A stretch of 64,000 bases of DNA from Alysiella sp. (GCF_030525755.1 NZ_JAUNEC010000001.1:85103-149102), one strand, 5' to 3'; positions 18,806-28,694 are shown, counted from the stretch's first letter. A program made the numbers and translations. Notes: generated by a model from the sequence alone, not told the origin.

Positions 18806-19504
18806 ATGACAGACGTATATTTGAACCAACTGGGTGTAGTCAAACGCAACATCAAACGTGCTGACCCCGCTGCCGTAGAAAAACTGTCGCGCTTCGGTGT
18901 TGCCACCATCCACGAAGCCATGGGACGCATCGGCCTGATGAAACCCTATATGCGCCCGATTTACCCAAGCGCGAAAATTTGTGGCACTGCCGTAACCATT
19001 TTGCTGCAACCAGGCGACAACTGGATGATGCACGTTGCCGCCGAACAATTGCAACCAGGCGATGTGGCTGTGGCAGCCTGCACATCTGACAATGCAGACG
19101 GTTTTTTTGGCGATTTGCTGGCGACATCGTTCAAAGCACGCGGTGCCAAAGGTCTGATTATTGACGGTGGCGTACGTGATGTGGCGGACTTAACCGAAAT
19201 GCAATTCCCCGTATTTTCCAAAGCCATTCACGCCAAAGGCACGATTAAAGCTACATTGGGTTCGGTGAACGTGCCTGTGGTGTGTGCAGGTGCATTGGTC
19301 AATCCCGGTGATGTGGTGATTGCCGACATTGACGGCGTGGTGGTGGTGCCGGCTGAACGTGCCATGGAAATCGCCAATGCCGCCGAAAAACGCGAAGCCA
19401 ACGAAGGCGATAAACGCGAACTGTTTGCCAACGGTACTTTGGGCTTAGACTACTACAAAATGCGCGAACCATTGGAAAAAGCCGGTTTGAAATACATCGA
19501 TTGA
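18806..19504 (+). CDS. ligK: 4-carboxy-4-hydroxy-2-oxoadipate aldolase
   Basis: LigK splits 4-carboxy-4-hydroxy-2-oxoadipate into pyruvate and oxaloacetate and can also decarboxylate oxaloacetate. It is the final reaction of the meta-cleavage route. The 232-residue product belongs to the RraA-like class II aldolase family. It shows [11 protein letters not shown] near residue 33, [12 protein letters not shown], and the metal/substrate segment [14 protein letters not shown] (about 115-128). Length matches the family (about 227-230). It is coupled to ligJ and followed by a palindromic uptake sequence. Confidence 0.93.
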   Translation: MTDVYLNQLGVVKRNIKRADPAAVEKLSRFGVATIHEAMGRIGLMKPYMRPIYPSAKICGTAVTILLQPGDNWMMHVAAEQLQPGDVAVAACTSDNADGFFGDLLATSFKARGAKGLIIDGGVRDVADLTEMQFPVFSKAIHAKGTIKATLGSVNVPVVCAGALVNPGDVVIADIDGVVVVPAERAMEIANAAEKREANEGDKRELFANGTLGLDYYKMREPLEKAGLKYID

Positions 19505-19548
19505 TTTCAGGCAGCCTGAAACCTTTATTGGAAATGGAGAAGCAGTAA

Positions 19549-19980
19549 ATGGAAAAAATGGCATGGCTGGAACTTTTAATCCATTTATTTTTTGACCCCG
19601 ATATTCAATATCGCGAAAAATTGCCGCAAGATGCACCGATTGCCCAATGCAAACAATGGCTGGTGCAGACACAAGAATTGTGGGCATATCCTGATTTGTG
19701 CAAAAACGGACAGGGCGTCGAATACAGTATCTTTGCCCCTTTCCGCGTGTTTCAGGCCTACCGCTGCCATGAGATTCTGACACGCCGCGAAGCCGAAAAC
19801 ATCATCATGCAGCAGCCTGTTTATTCCTTAATGGCAAACGGTTCCGATGACGAAACCCGGCGCAGCAGTGCCGTCGTTGATGCCTATTGCTCCAGCAGTC
19901 CCAATCCCGAGGCAGACGGTAAAGCATTTGACCAAGAATGGGAAAAAATCCAAGCCACATTCAGGCAGCCTGAAAAATAA
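19549..19980 (+). CDS. Unknown protein inside the meta-cleavage cluster
   Basis: A 143-residue protein starting MEKMAWLELLIHLFFDPDIQ, with GGAG 11 bases before its ATG. It has no signal peptide. It is rich in aromatic residues in the first half and acidic and hydrophilic at the end (KAFDQEWEKIQATFRQPEK), where an uptake sequence supplies the last codons. Four cysteines are visible (QCKQW, LCKNG, RCHEI, YCSSS). It is on the same strand as ligK and 44 bases after it, so it is probably co-transcribed. I recognise no domain, and no known lig gene corresponds to it. Confidence 0.65.
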   Translation: MEKMAWLELLIHLFFDPDIQYREKLPQDAPIAQCKQWLVQTQELWAYPDLCKNGQGVEYSIFAPFRVFQAYRCHEILTRREAENIIMQQPVYSLMANGSDDETRRSSAVVDAYCSSSPNPEADGKAFDQEWEKIQATFRQPEK

Positions 19981-20011
19981 GCCGTCCGACACCGACATAA
20001 AGAGATAAACC

Positions 20012-20755
20012 ATGCGTTTGGCCCTGATTTCATTTGCCCTGTTCGCACCGCTTGCCTGGGCGCAAAACTGCGGGCACACTGATAGCGAGCTGGCGCAGCA
20101 TTACCGCCAAATGATGCAATACGGCGGCTATGGCGAAAACGATGCAACACGCTTCGAACAGGCATACCGGGCCTTTTCAGGCAGCCTGAAACACACGGCC
20201 GCCGTCAAAATCGGCACATGCGGTTTTCCGTTGGCGCAGCAGGCCGGCATAGCCGTCGTCCACTCGCCCGACCGCAAAATCCGTGCCTTTTCGTGGAACG
20301 AGCAGACAGGCGGCAGCATGCACGAATTCGGTAACGCAGTGCAGTTTGTCGGAAAAAACGGGCAAATCGGCCAAGTCTCGCTGTCGCTGGACAGGATTGA
20401 ACACATCGCGCAAGACACCTTGCCGCCGCACGGTACAGCCTATCTGTTTTACGACCACGGTATCGCTTTCGGTCGGCTGCACGGTAAAAGCGCATCATGG
20501 TGGCGGATTTCAGGCAGCCGTTTTGCCGAAACCAAACTGTTTGCCACGCAACAGCCGACACACATCATCTCCTACGAGTACGAGCCGCACAGCCACACCA
20601 AGCTGCCTGAAAACTTCCGCCATTTTGTGTACGACAGCAAAAAACAAACCTTGTCTTTCCCTGTGGTACGCAACACCCAAGAATACGAATTCGGCGAACT
20701 GACCAAGCGGCGCATTGTTTACCGCTATCAAAACGGACGTTTTGTCAGACAATAA
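20012..20755 (+). CDS. Secreted protein of unknown function inside the meta-cleavage cluster
   Basis: A 247-residue protein with a clear signal peptide, MRLALISFALFAPLAWAQN, so it acts in the periplasm or outside. The mature part has two cysteines (QNCGHTD and IGTCGFP), perhaps disulfide-bonded, then alternating aromatic/charged strands typical of a beta-rich fold (GTAYLFYDHGIAFGRLHG, IISYEYEPHSHTKL). Codon use looks more GC-rich than its neighbours by eye. It contains three uptake-sequence fragments in frame. It begins 31 bases after the previous unknown gene, so the two may be one unit. I recognise no family and cannot link it to aromatic degradation. Confidence 0.65.
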   Translation: MRLALISFALFAPLAWAQNCGHTDSELAQHYRQMMQYGGYGENDATRFEQAYRAFSGSLKHTAAVKIGTCGFPLAQQAGIAVVHSPDRKIRAFSWNEQTGGSMHEFGNAVQFVGKNGQIGQVSLSLDRIEHIAQDTLPPHGTAYLFYDHGIAFGRLHGKSASWWRISGSRFAETKLFATQQPTHIISYEYEPHSHTKLPENFRHFVYDSKKQTLSFPVVRNTQEYEFGELTKRRIVYRYQNGRFVRQ

Positions 20756-20788
20756 CAAACCATTTCAGACAGTACCACGGGTACGCAC

Positions 20789-20819
20789 ATCGGTTCAAAA
20801 TCACAGATTTTGAACCGAT
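20789..20819 (+). terminator. Hairpin between the unknown secreted protein gene and ligI
   Basis: ATCGGTTCAAAATC (20789-20802) pairs perfectly with GATTTTGAACCGAT (20806-20819) around a three-base loop. No T tract follows. It lies 34 bases after the stop and may terminate or stabilise the upstream transcript, which would make ligI the start of a second unit. Confidence 0.6.
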
Positions 20820-20880
20820 AGCAGCCTGAAGACCATATATACTTAAAAACGTTAAAGATTAAACCCTAAGGAAACCCTTC

Positions 20881-21801
20881 ATGAGCCAATTTGAAAAAAC
20901 CGCAGGCTGGTTGGACTTTCACCCCAATCCCTCCAAACCGAAACTGCAACTGCCACAAGGCGCAGTGGACGCGCATTGCCACGTTTTCGGGCCTGGCGAC
21001 AAATTTCCCTATGCGCCCGAACGCAAATACACGCCTTGTGATGCAGGCAAAGAAAAACTGTTTGCCTTGCGTGATTTGCTCGGTTTTGAGCGCAATGTCA
21101 TTGTGCAAGCCACATGCCATGGCGCAGACAACCGCGCTTTGGTTGATGCCCTGTTGAGCGCGGGCAACAAAGCACGCGGCGTGGCGACCGTCAAACGCGA
21201 CATCAGCTTGGACGAACTCAAAGCCTTGCATGCCGCAGGTGTGCGCGGTGTGCGTTTCAACTTCGTCAAACGCTTGGTGGATACCGCATCCACCGATACT
21301 TTGATGGAAATCGCACAAAAAATCGCTCCTTTGGGTTGGCACATCGTCATCTATTTTGAAGCGGCGGACTTGGCGGAATACTACGATTTCTTCACTTCAT
21401 TGCCGACTACGGTTGTGGTGGACCACATGGGTCGCCCCGATGTATCGCAGCCCGTACACGGCGGCGAATTTGAATTATTTGTCAAACTGATGCGCGAAAA
21501 CCCGAATTTTTGGAGCAAACTGTCTTGCCCCGAACGATTGAGCAATACGGGGCCGCGTGCTTTGGACGGTGAACAGAATGCCTACACCGACGTGGTACCG
21601 TTTGCCCGTCGCCTGATGCAGGAATTCCCCGACCGCGTGCTGTTCGGCACCGACTGGCCGCACCCGAATCTGAAAGACCACATGCCCGATGATGGCTTGT
21701 TGGTGGACTGGGTTGCCCACATCGCGCCTACCCAAGAAGAGCAGCAAAAATTGCTGGTGGACAATCCGATGCGTTTGTATTGGCCAGAAGAAATGGCGTA
21801 A
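20881..21801 (+). CDS. ligI: 2-pyrone-4,6-dicarboxylate lactonase
   Basis: LigI opens 2-pyrone-4,6-dicarboxylate to 4-oxalomesaconate. The 306-residue amidohydrolase has VDAHCHVFGP near residue 30, HGADNRALVDAL, GVRGVRFNFVKRL (substrate carboxylate binding), VVDHMGRPDV, and FGTDWPHPN with the catalytic Asp. These blocks match the characterised Sphingobium LigI that I remember. The start follows AAGGAAACCCTTC. ligA follows 107 bases later, separated by uptake sequences. Confidence 0.94.
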   Translation: MSQFEKTAGWLDFHPNPSKPKLQLPQGAVDAHCHVFGPGDKFPYAPERKYTPCDAGKEKLFALRDLLGFERNVIVQATCHGADNRALVDALLSAGNKARGVATVKRDISLDELKALHAAGVRGVRFNFVKRLVDTASTDTLMEIAQKIAPLGWHIVIYFEAADLAEYYDFFTSLPTTVVVDHMGRPDVSQPVHGGEFELFVKLMRENPNFWSKLSCPERLSNTGPRALDGEQNAYTDVVPFARRLMQEFPDRVLFGTDWPHPNLKDHMPDDGLLVDWVAHIAPTQEEQQKLLVDNPMRLYWPEEMA

Positions 21802-21908
21802 TGAAATGGGTTTCAGGCAGCCTGAAACCCAACACAGTTATCAATCTCATTATTTCCCCCATACAGGCTGCCTGAAAGCAGTTTGTTCAACCAATAAGGA
21901 GCATCAAA

Positions 21909-22304
21909 ATGGCATTAGAAAAGCCCTATAACGACATTCCTGGTACGCGCATTTTTGATTCAGACCGTGCCAGCCAAGGTTATCATCTCAATCAATTCTG
22001 CATGTCGCTGATGAAAGCCGAAAACCGCGAGCGTTTCAAAGCCGACCAACGTGCCTATTTGGACGAATGGCCGATGACAGAAGAGCAAAAAGAAGCCGTG
22101 ATTGCCCGTGATTTGAACCGCTTGATGGATTTGGGTGGCAACATTTATGTATTGGCAAAAATCGGCGCAACCGACGGTTTGACCTTCCAACAAATGGCAG
22201 GCAGCATGACAGGCATGAGTGAAGAAGAATACCGTGCCATGATGCTCAACGGCGGTCGCAGCATTGAAGGCAACCGCTATCTGCACGAACAAGAATCCAA
22301 ATAA
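21909..22304 (+). CDS. ligA: Protocatechuate 4,5-dioxygenase, alpha subunit
   Basis: LigA is the small subunit that closes over the active site of the extradiol ring-cleaving dioxygenase. The 131-residue product starts MALEKPYNDIPGTRIFDS and carries FCMSLMKAENRERFKADQ and LDLGGNIYVLAKIGATDG-type blocks (here MDLGGNIYVLAKIGATDG), which are characteristic of the LigA alpha family. The length fits (about 130-140). GGAG lies at good spacing. The beta subunit follows 27 bases later, with an uptake sequence in the gap. Confidence 0.94.
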   Translation: MALEKPYNDIPGTRIFDSDRASQGYHLNQFCMSLMKAENRERFKADQRAYLDEWPMTEEQKEAVIARDLNRLMDLGGNIYVLAKIGATDGLTFQQMAGSMTGMSEEEYRAMMLNGGRSIEGNRYLHEQESK

Positions 22305-23186
<882 letters not shown>

Positions 23187-23273
23187 AACGCAACATTCAG
23201 GCAGCCTGAAAATCCCGCACCACCTTTCAGGCTGCCAAACCATTTGATTAACCAATTGAATAACAGGAAAAAC

Positions 23274-24230
23274 ATGAGCAAAACCATCAAAGTCGCCCTT
23301 GCAGGCGCAGGCGCGTTCGGCGAAAAACATTTAGACGGCATCAAAAACATTCCCGATGTCGAAGTCATCGCCCTGATTGGCCGCGAACAGGCCAAAACCC
23401 AAACCGTAGCCGACAAATACGGCATCGGCTTCGTTACCACCGATTTGGCAGACGCACTCGCGTTGCCTGAATTGGATGCCGTGATTTTGTGTACCCCAAC
23501 TCAAATGCACGCCGCACAAACCTTGCAATGCTTGAAAGCAGGCAAACACGTCCAAGTGGAAATCCCATTGGCGGATTCTTGGAAAGATGCCGAAGAAGTC
23601 TTGCGCGTACAAAAAGAAACCGGCTTGGTTGCCATGGTCGGCCACACCCGCCGCTTCAACCCCAGTCACCAATGGGTGCACAACAAAATTCAGGCAGGCG
23701 AATTGAACATTCAGCAAATGGATGTACAAACCTACTTCTTCCGCCGCACCAACACCAACGCCAAAGGCGAAGCCCGTTCTTGGACCGACCATTTGCTGTG
23801 GCACCATGCCGCGCACACCGTGGATTTGTTCCAATACCAAACTGGCAGCAAAGTGGTCAAAGCCAACGCCATTCAAGGCCCCAAACACCCTGTTTTGGGC
23901 ATTGCGATGGACATGTCTATTCAATTGCAAGCCGAAAACGGTGCGATTTGTACCTTGTCGCTGTCGTTCAACAACGACGGTCCGCTCGGTACCTTCTTCC
24001 GCTACATCTGCGACAACGGCACCTACATCGCCCGTTATGACGATTTGGTAAACGGCAAAGAAGAGCCGATTGATGTCAGCAAAGTGGCAGTTTCCATGAA
24101 CGGCATCGAGTTGCAAGACCGCGAATTCTTCGCCGCCATCCGCGAAGGTCGCCAACCCAATTCCAGCGTAGAAAGCGTGATTAACTGCTACAAAGTCTTG
24201 GGCGAACTGGAAAAACAGTTGGAAGGTTAA
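23274..24230 (+). CDS. ligC: 4-carboxy-2-hydroxymuconate-6-semialdehyde dehydrogenase
   Basis: LigC oxidises the ring-cleavage product (as its hemiacetal) with NAD(P)+ to 2-pyrone-4,6-dicarboxylate, the LigI substrate. ATG 23274 follows AGGA and gives 318 residues, as expected. It is a Gfo/Idh/MocA-family oxidoreductase with the Rossmann motif ALAGAGAFGEKHLDG near the N-terminus, AVILCTPTQMHAAQ, the VEIPLADSW segment in place of the usual EKP motif, and HHAAHTVDLFQYQTG near the active site. It closes the run of lig genes and is followed by a strong hairpin. Confidence 0.93.
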   Translation: MSKTIKVALAGAGAFGEKHLDGIKNIPDVEVIALIGREQAKTQTVADKYGIGFVTTDLADALALPELDAVILCTPTQMHAAQTLQCLKAGKHVQVEIPLADSWKDAEEVLRVQKETGLVAMVGHTRRFNPSHQWVHNKIQAGELNIQQMDVQTYFFRRTNTNAKGEARSWTDHLLWHHAAHTVDLFQYQTGSKVVKANAIQGPKHPVLGIAMDMSIQLQAENGAICTLSLSFNNDGPLGTFFRYICDNGTYIARYDDLVNGKEEPIDVSKVAVSMNGIELQDREFFAAIREGRQPNSSVESVINCYKVLGELEKQLEG

Positions 24231-24267
24231 TCATTCATTCTGGAACACATATTCAAATAAACAAAAG

Positions 24268-24308
24268 AAAGGCTGCCTGAAAATTTCAAATGTTTTCAGG
24301 CAGCCTTT
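24268..24308 (+). terminator. Terminator after ligC
   Basis: AAAGGCTGCCTGAAAA (24268-24283) pairs with TTTTCAGGCAGCCTTT (24293-24308), an inverted uptake-sequence pair with a nine-base loop, 38 bases after the ligC stop. Confidence 0.8.
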
Positions 24309-24412
24309 AACGTAATATGTGTTTGGGATAAGAAATTATCTCAACCATTTATTTTCATGGTATTTTTTTTCATTTTCTTATCCCAAGCCGCCCATATCAT
24401 GTACCCAATAAC

Positions 24413-25138
24413 TTACAATTCATTTTGCAAAAATGCCAACATATTTGCCCATGATTGTGTTGCCGCTTGTTGGTCATAAGCCAAATCCACGCCATTTTTC
24501 TCGCCATTGGCGGTAGCTTGTGGGTTGGTGAAACCGTGATGTGCTTCGGGGAATATATCCACATGGTATTTTGCGCCTGCTGTGTCCATTTCAGCGCGAA
24601 AATCTGCTACATGTTCCGCGCTGACCAAAGTGTCTTTGCCACCGTGTTCCACCAAAATGGTTGCCTGAATTTTGCCTTTTTGGGCGCGTGCTACTTGTGG
24701 GATTAAATTGCCGTGAAAACTGGTAACAGCATGGATTGCTGCGCCACGTCGTGCCATATCCAGCGCAACACGACCACCAAAACAAAAGCCAATTGCTGCA
24801 ATGCGTGTGGCATCGGTTTCAGGCAGCTTTTGTAATTGTGTTAAAGCGGCTTCGGTGCGCTCCAGCAAAATTGTTGGGTTGGACAAAGTGTCATTCATCA
24901 TTTGTGCAGCTTGGCTGGCTTGGTCGGTTAAAACCGCATTGCCGTATAAGTCTACCGCAAGAGCGATGTAACCGTGTTCTGCTAAACGTGCTGCACTGTT
25001 TTTAGCGTGTTCACTCAATCCCCACCACTCTGGAAAAACCAGTATGGCAGGCAGTTTGCCATTGATGTTTTCAGGTAAGCAAAGGTGGCTGTAAAATTCG
25101 GTGTTGTGAACGGTGTAACGCAGGGTTTGGGCTTTCAT
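24413..25138 (-). CDS. Dienelactone hydrolase family protein
   Basis: A 241-residue alpha/beta hydrolase. The start at 25138 (MKAQTLRYTVHNTEFY) follows AAGGAAAACAC. The catalytic cysteine is in IGFCFGGRVALDMARRG, the acid in EHGGKDTLVS and the histidine in PEAHHGFTNP, the Cys-Asp-His triad of dienelactone hydrolases. Classical members open dienelactones in ortho-cleavage pathways, but many relatives have unknown substrates. It lies on the opposite strand between ligC and galD, which may mean a link to aromatic metabolism, although no step of the 4,5-cleavage route needs it. Confidence 0.88.
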   Translation of the reverse strand: MKAQTLRYTVHNTEFYSHLCLPENINGKLPAILVFPEWWGLSEHAKNSAARLAEHGYIALAVDLYGNAVLTDQASQAAQMMNDTLSNPTILLERTEAALTQLQKLPETDATRIAAIGFCFGGRVALDMARRGAAIHAVTSFHGNLIPQVARAQKGKIQATILVEHGGKDTLVSAEHVADFRAEMDTAGAKYHVDIFPEAHHGFTNPQATANGEKNGVDLAYDQQAATQSWANMLAFLQNEL

Positions 25139-25304
25139 GTGTTTTCCTTGTTGGTGGTGGGATAGAAACATCAGATTCAGGCAGCCTGAAATCATCAATA
25201 CGTTTTTGCTATAACTGATAGTTGAGCAAGCTGCATTCACAGCGCTTCATTTTAACGCAATAATCACAGCAAATTGACACAAATTGAGCAAAAGGACAAA
25301 TGAA

Positions 25305-26408
25305 ATGGCTTCACAAACGGCGTTACCTTGCCTGTTTATGCGTGGTGGGACATCACGCGGTCCGTTTTTTGATATGGCAGATTTGCCACAAGACACTGCT
25401 TTGCGCGATAAAGTTTTGCTTGCTGCCATCGGTTCGCCCGATAAACGCCAAATTGACGGTTTGGGGGGCGCACATTCGCTGACCAGTAAAGTGGGCATGG
25501 TGGGCAAAAGCACACAAGTGGGCGTGGATTTAGAATTTTTGTTTGCCCAGTTGCAACCTGAAAAAGATACAGTGGACACCAAGCCAAATTGTGGCAATAT
25601 GTTGGCGGCGGTTGTGCCATTTGCTTTGGAGCGTGGCTTGATACAGGCGCAAGGCGATACCACGACCGTGCGTGTTTTGACTTTAAACACGGGTATGTTG
25701 GCGGACATTACCGTACAAACGCCAAATGGCGAAATCAGCTATGAGGGCGATGCGCGCATTGATGGCGTACCGCATACCAACGCACCGATTGAAATCCAAT
25801 TTTTAGATACTGCAGGCTCGGTTGCAGGCAGCCTATTGCCCACAGGCAATGTGTTGGACACGTTTGAATTAAATGGTTTCGGTCGGTTGGAAGCCACTTG
25901 TATTGACAATGGCATGCCCATGGTTTTGGTGCGTGCAGCAGACGTAAACCGAACGGCTTATGAAAGTGTTGCTGATTTAAATGCCGATATGGAATTGAAA
26001 AACGTATTGGAAAACCTGCGTTTGGTGGCCGCTGAAAAAATGGGTTTGGGCGATGTACGCGAAAAAAATTATCCTAAAATGTGTTTGTTGGCAGAGCCTT
26101 TGCATGGTGGTGCCGTACACACGCGCTGTTTTATTCCGCATGTTTGTCATGATGCCGTAGGTGTATTGGCGGCAGTTACCATTGCTACCGCTTGCGTGTT
26201 AAAAGGCACAGTTGCCGATGGTTTGGCGGCTTTGGGCGAGATTTCAGACAGTAAAACCACACTTTCTGTGGAACACCCAAGTGGCGAGTTCAGCGTGGCT
26301 TTGACTCTGGACGAACAAGGACAAGTTGCCAGCGCAGCTTTGTTGCGTACCGCACGTTTGATTATGCGTGGCGAAGTGATGATTCCAAAACACATTTGGC
26401 AAAAATAA
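25305..26408 (+). CDS. galD: 4-oxalomesaconate tautomerase
   Basis: GalD (LigU in Sphingobium) interconverts keto and enol forms of 4-oxalomesaconate so that LigJ can hydrate it. ATG 25305 follows AAAGGA and gives 367 residues. It belongs to the PrpF/DUF453 isomerase family, with the N-terminal LFMRGGTSRGPFF segment, GGAHSLTSKVGMV, and the active-site cysteine in DTKPNCGNML. Its position beside ligJKIABC supports this function over the methylaconitate isomerase PrpF. It is divergent from the dienelactone hydrolase gene and so has its own promoter. Confidence 0.88.
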   Translation: MASQTALPCLFMRGGTSRGPFFDMADLPQDTALRDKVLLAAIGSPDKRQIDGLGGAHSLTSKVGMVGKSTQVGVDLEFLFAQLQPEKDTVDTKPNCGNMLAAVVPFALERGLIQAQGDTTTVRVLTLNTGMLADITVQTPNGEISYEGDARIDGVPHTNAPIEIQFLDTAGSVAGSLLPTGNVLDTFELNGFGRLEATCIDNGMPMVLVRAADVNRTAYESVADLNADMELKNVLENLRLVAAEKMGLGDVREKNYPKMCLLAEPLHGGAVHTRCFIPHVCHDAVGVLAAVTIATACVLKGTVADGLAALGEISDSKTTLSVEHPSGEFSVALTLDEQGQVASAALLRTARLIMRGEVMIPKHIWQK

Positions 26409-26471
26409 GTACCACCTATTTTCAGGCAGCCTAAACACCCATTTTCAACCTCAAAACAGAAAGACGACATC

Positions 26472-26906
26472 ATGAAAGTACTCGTAATTAACGGACCTAA
26501 TCTCAATTTACTCGGCTTGCGTGAGCCGCACATTTACGGCGCGGAAACCCTTGCTGATGTGGGTGCAAAATTGGATACATTGGGTGTACAGTTGGGCATA
26601 GAAATTGAACATTTTCAACACAATAATGAGGGCGACATCGTTAGCCGTATTCACGCAGCGCGGGGCAATATTGACTGGATTATCATCAATGCAGGGGCTT
26701 ATACCCATACTAGTGTGGCGATTCGTGATGCGCTCGGTGGGGTTGCCATTCCTTTTGTGGAAGTGCATATTTCCAATGTTCACGCACGCGAAGCATTCCG
26801 TCATCATTCCTATTTGTCAGACAAAGCCGTTGGTGTGATTGTGGGTTTAGGGACATTTGGTTATCAAGTCGCTTTGCAGTTCATTGCCAGTAAAAAAACG
26901 GTATAA
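26472..26906 (+). CDS. aroQ: Type II 3-dehydroquinate dehydratase
   Basis: AroQ interconverts 3-dehydroquinate and 3-dehydroshikimate in the shikimate pathway. The 144-residue product has the type II signatures [17 protein letters not shown] (catalytic Tyr at its end, with Arg just before), [18 protein letters not shown] and [17 protein letters not shown] (catalytic His). It lies 63 bases after galD on the same strand, so it may be co-transcribed with it. 3-Dehydroshikimate is one dehydration away from protocatechuate, but no gene for that step is in the window. Confidence 0.96.
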   Translation: MKVLVINGPNLNLLGLREPHIYGAETLADVGAKLDTLGVQLGIEIEHFQHNNEGDIVSRIHAARGNIDWIIINAGAYTHTSVAIRDALGGVAIPFVEVHISNVHAREAFRHHSYLSDKAVGVIVGLGTFGYQVALQFIASKKTV

Positions 26907-26919
26907 GCTCGGTAAGTGG

Positions 26920-26978
26920 TTTCAGGCAACCTTTGGGTGTGCAGGTATTTTTGCTGCACACCCAAAGGTTGCCTGAAA
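26920..26978 (+). terminator. Strong terminator after aroQ
   Basis: A long, almost perfect stem of more than 20 base pairs: TTCAGGCAACCTTTGGGTGT on the left and ACACCCAAAGGTTGCCTGAA on the right, with a short loop. It contains a variant uptake sequence (AGGTTGCCTGAA). Confidence 0.85.
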
Positions 26979-27085
26979 GAAAAATTGCGTAAAATCAGAC
27001 ATGCAGAGCAAAATTACCGATAGAATAACGACCCAATTTTAAAATCCTTTCTTTGTATTTTGAACATATTTCAAAAGGAACAATC

Positions 27086-27523
27086 ATGCCTTTAGAAAAA
27101 ATTGCCGACTATCTGTATGTTTCCAAACAACTTGATGAAAGATTGGCAAAACGCGCTGCACAATATGGCATTCAAACCGTCATTTGTAATCGCCCAGATG
27201 GTGAAGAAGCAGGGCAGCCCGATTTTGAAACCGTAAAGCAATGGTTGCATAATAGTGGTATCAGCAATGTGATTTATATGCCTGTTACCATGGACAGCAT
27301 AGACGATGCTGAATTGCGCTTGTTCCAAGAAACCATTGCCAACTCGCCATCACCCATTTTGGCATATTGCCGTACGGGTACACGTTCTGCAATGATGTGG
27401 GCATTAAACCAAACCAAACGTGGTGTAGAAGTCAACAGCTTGATTCGTGCAGCGGATTTGGCAAACATCAATTTGGAACCCAATCGTGAAAAACTGGAAG
27501 CCGCATATTCCAAACGTGGTTAA
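27086..27523 (+). CDS. TIGR01244-family phosphatase-like protein
   Basis: A 145-residue protein. ATG 27086 (MPLEKIADYLYVSKQL) follows AAAAGGAACAATC. It has the dual-specificity-phosphatase-like fold of the DUF442/TIGR01244 family, with VICNRPDGEE near residue 42 and the cysteine loop ILAYCRTGTRSAMMW near 100-115. The family is found alone or fused to metallo-beta-lactamase domains (Blh proteins linked to sulfide metabolism). No such partner is seen here. The substrate is unknown. Confidence 0.85.
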   Translation: MPLEKIADYLYVSKQLDERLAKRAAQYGIQTVICNRPDGEEAGQPDFETVKQWLHNSGISNVIYMPVTMDSIDDAELRLFQETIANSPSPILAYCRTGTRSAMMWALNQTKRGVEVNSLIRAADLANINLEPNREKLEAAYSKRG

Positions 27524-27618
27524 TCCCATTTTCTCAACTGCCTGCGCCATTTGAGCGGTTCAGGCAGTTTCCTTATTTTCAGGCAGCCTGCCTGAATGTT
27601 CATTTATTTTTCATCGTT

Positions 27619-28629
27619 ATGATTATGCAACGTGAAAACCAATTAAAAACATGGTTGGCGAACCAATTTCCCAATCAAAATTTTACCCTTGATTTTGCTG
27701 CTGCCGATGCAGACTTTCGCCGTTATTTTCGCGCCACTTTTGCCGATGGTAAAACGGTAATTTGCATGGATGCGCCACCCGATAAAATGAATACCGAGCC
27801 TTATGTGCGCGTACGAGGACTTTTTGCCATGCTCAATGTGCCGCAAATTTTGGCGCATGATGCCGAACAAGGGTTTATGGTTTTAAGTGATTTGGGCGAC
27901 ATTCAGTATCTTAAAGCCATGCAGCACGACAGCAGCGAAGCGGCACACAAAGCCCTGTTGTTGGAAGCTATTGATGAATTGGTGATTTTGCAACAAGCCA
28001 GTCAGCCTAATGTGCTACCTGAATACAATCGCGAAATCCTGTTGCGCGAAGTAAACCTGTTCCCTGATTGGTTTGTGGCGAAAGAACTGGGTAAAACACT
28101 GAATTTTGCCCAACGCAAATTGTGGCAACAAGGTTTAGATGCTTTGCTGCCTGAAATAGAAGTCCAGCCAAAAGTGTTTGTGCATCGTGATTTTATTGTG
28201 CGTAATCTTATGCTTACGCGTGGTAGACCTGGCGTTTTGGATTTTCAAGATGCACTTTATGGTGCAATCACTTACGACTTGGTTTCTTTATTGCGTGATG
28301 CTTTTATTGAATGGGAAGAAGAATTTGTTTTGGATTTGGTCATTCGTTACTGGGAGAAAGCGCGTGTCGCAGGCTTGCCTGTTCCCGCACAATTTGATGT
28401 GTTTTACAAATGGTTTGAGTTTATGGGTGTGCAACGGCATTTGAAAGTGGCAGGCATTTTTGCACGTTTGTGGTACCGCGATGGTAAAGACAAATATCGT
28501 TCCGAAATTCCGCGTTTTCTCAATTATTTGCGCCGTACTACACGCCGTTATTCTGAACTTGCGCCACTTTACGCGCTGTTGTTGGAACTGGTCGGCGATG
28601 ACGAATTGGAAACGGGTTATACTTTTTAA
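27619..28629 (+). CDS. amgK: N-acetylmuramate/N-acetylglucosamine kinase, AmgK-like
   Basis: AmgK phosphorylates MurNAc (and GlcNAc) at the anomeric position in the cell-wall recycling route that bypasses de novo UDP-MurNAc synthesis. The 336-residue product belongs to the aminoglycoside phosphotransferase superfamily, with the catalytic loop VHRDFIVRNLML and metal motif VLDFQDALYG. The N-terminal ADADFRRYFRATFADG segment is typical of the nucleotide loop in AmgK. The usual partner, the uridylyltransferase murU, does not follow, so assignment to AmgK rests on sequence alone. Confidence 0.8.
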   Translation: MIMQRENQLKTWLANQFPNQNFTLDFAAADADFRRYFRATFADGKTVICMDAPPDKMNTEPYVRVRGLFAMLNVPQILAHDAEQGFMVLSDLGDIQYLKAMQHDSSEAAHKALLLEAIDELVILQQASQPNVLPEYNREILLREVNLFPDWFVAKELGKTLNFAQRKLWQQGLDALLPEIEVQPKVFVHRDFIVRNLMLTRGRPGVLDFQDALYGAITYDLVSLLRDAFIEWEEEFVLDLVIRYWEKARVAGLPVPAQFDVFYKWFEFMGVQRHLKVAGIFARLWYRDGKDKYRSEIPRFLNYLRRTTRRYSELAPLYALLLELVGDDELETGYTF

Positions 28630-28635
28630 AACACG

Positions 28636-28679
28636 TTTTCAGGCAGCCTTGTGATTTGACACAATAGGCTGCCTGAAAG
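28636..28679 (+). terminator. Uptake-sequence hairpin between amgK and scpA
   Basis: TTTTCAGGCAGCCT and AGGCTGCCTGAAAG face each other, extended by TTGTG/CACAA pairing inside, directly after the amgK stop. Confidence 0.7.
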
Positions 28680-28694
28680 TCTTTTACCATTACC

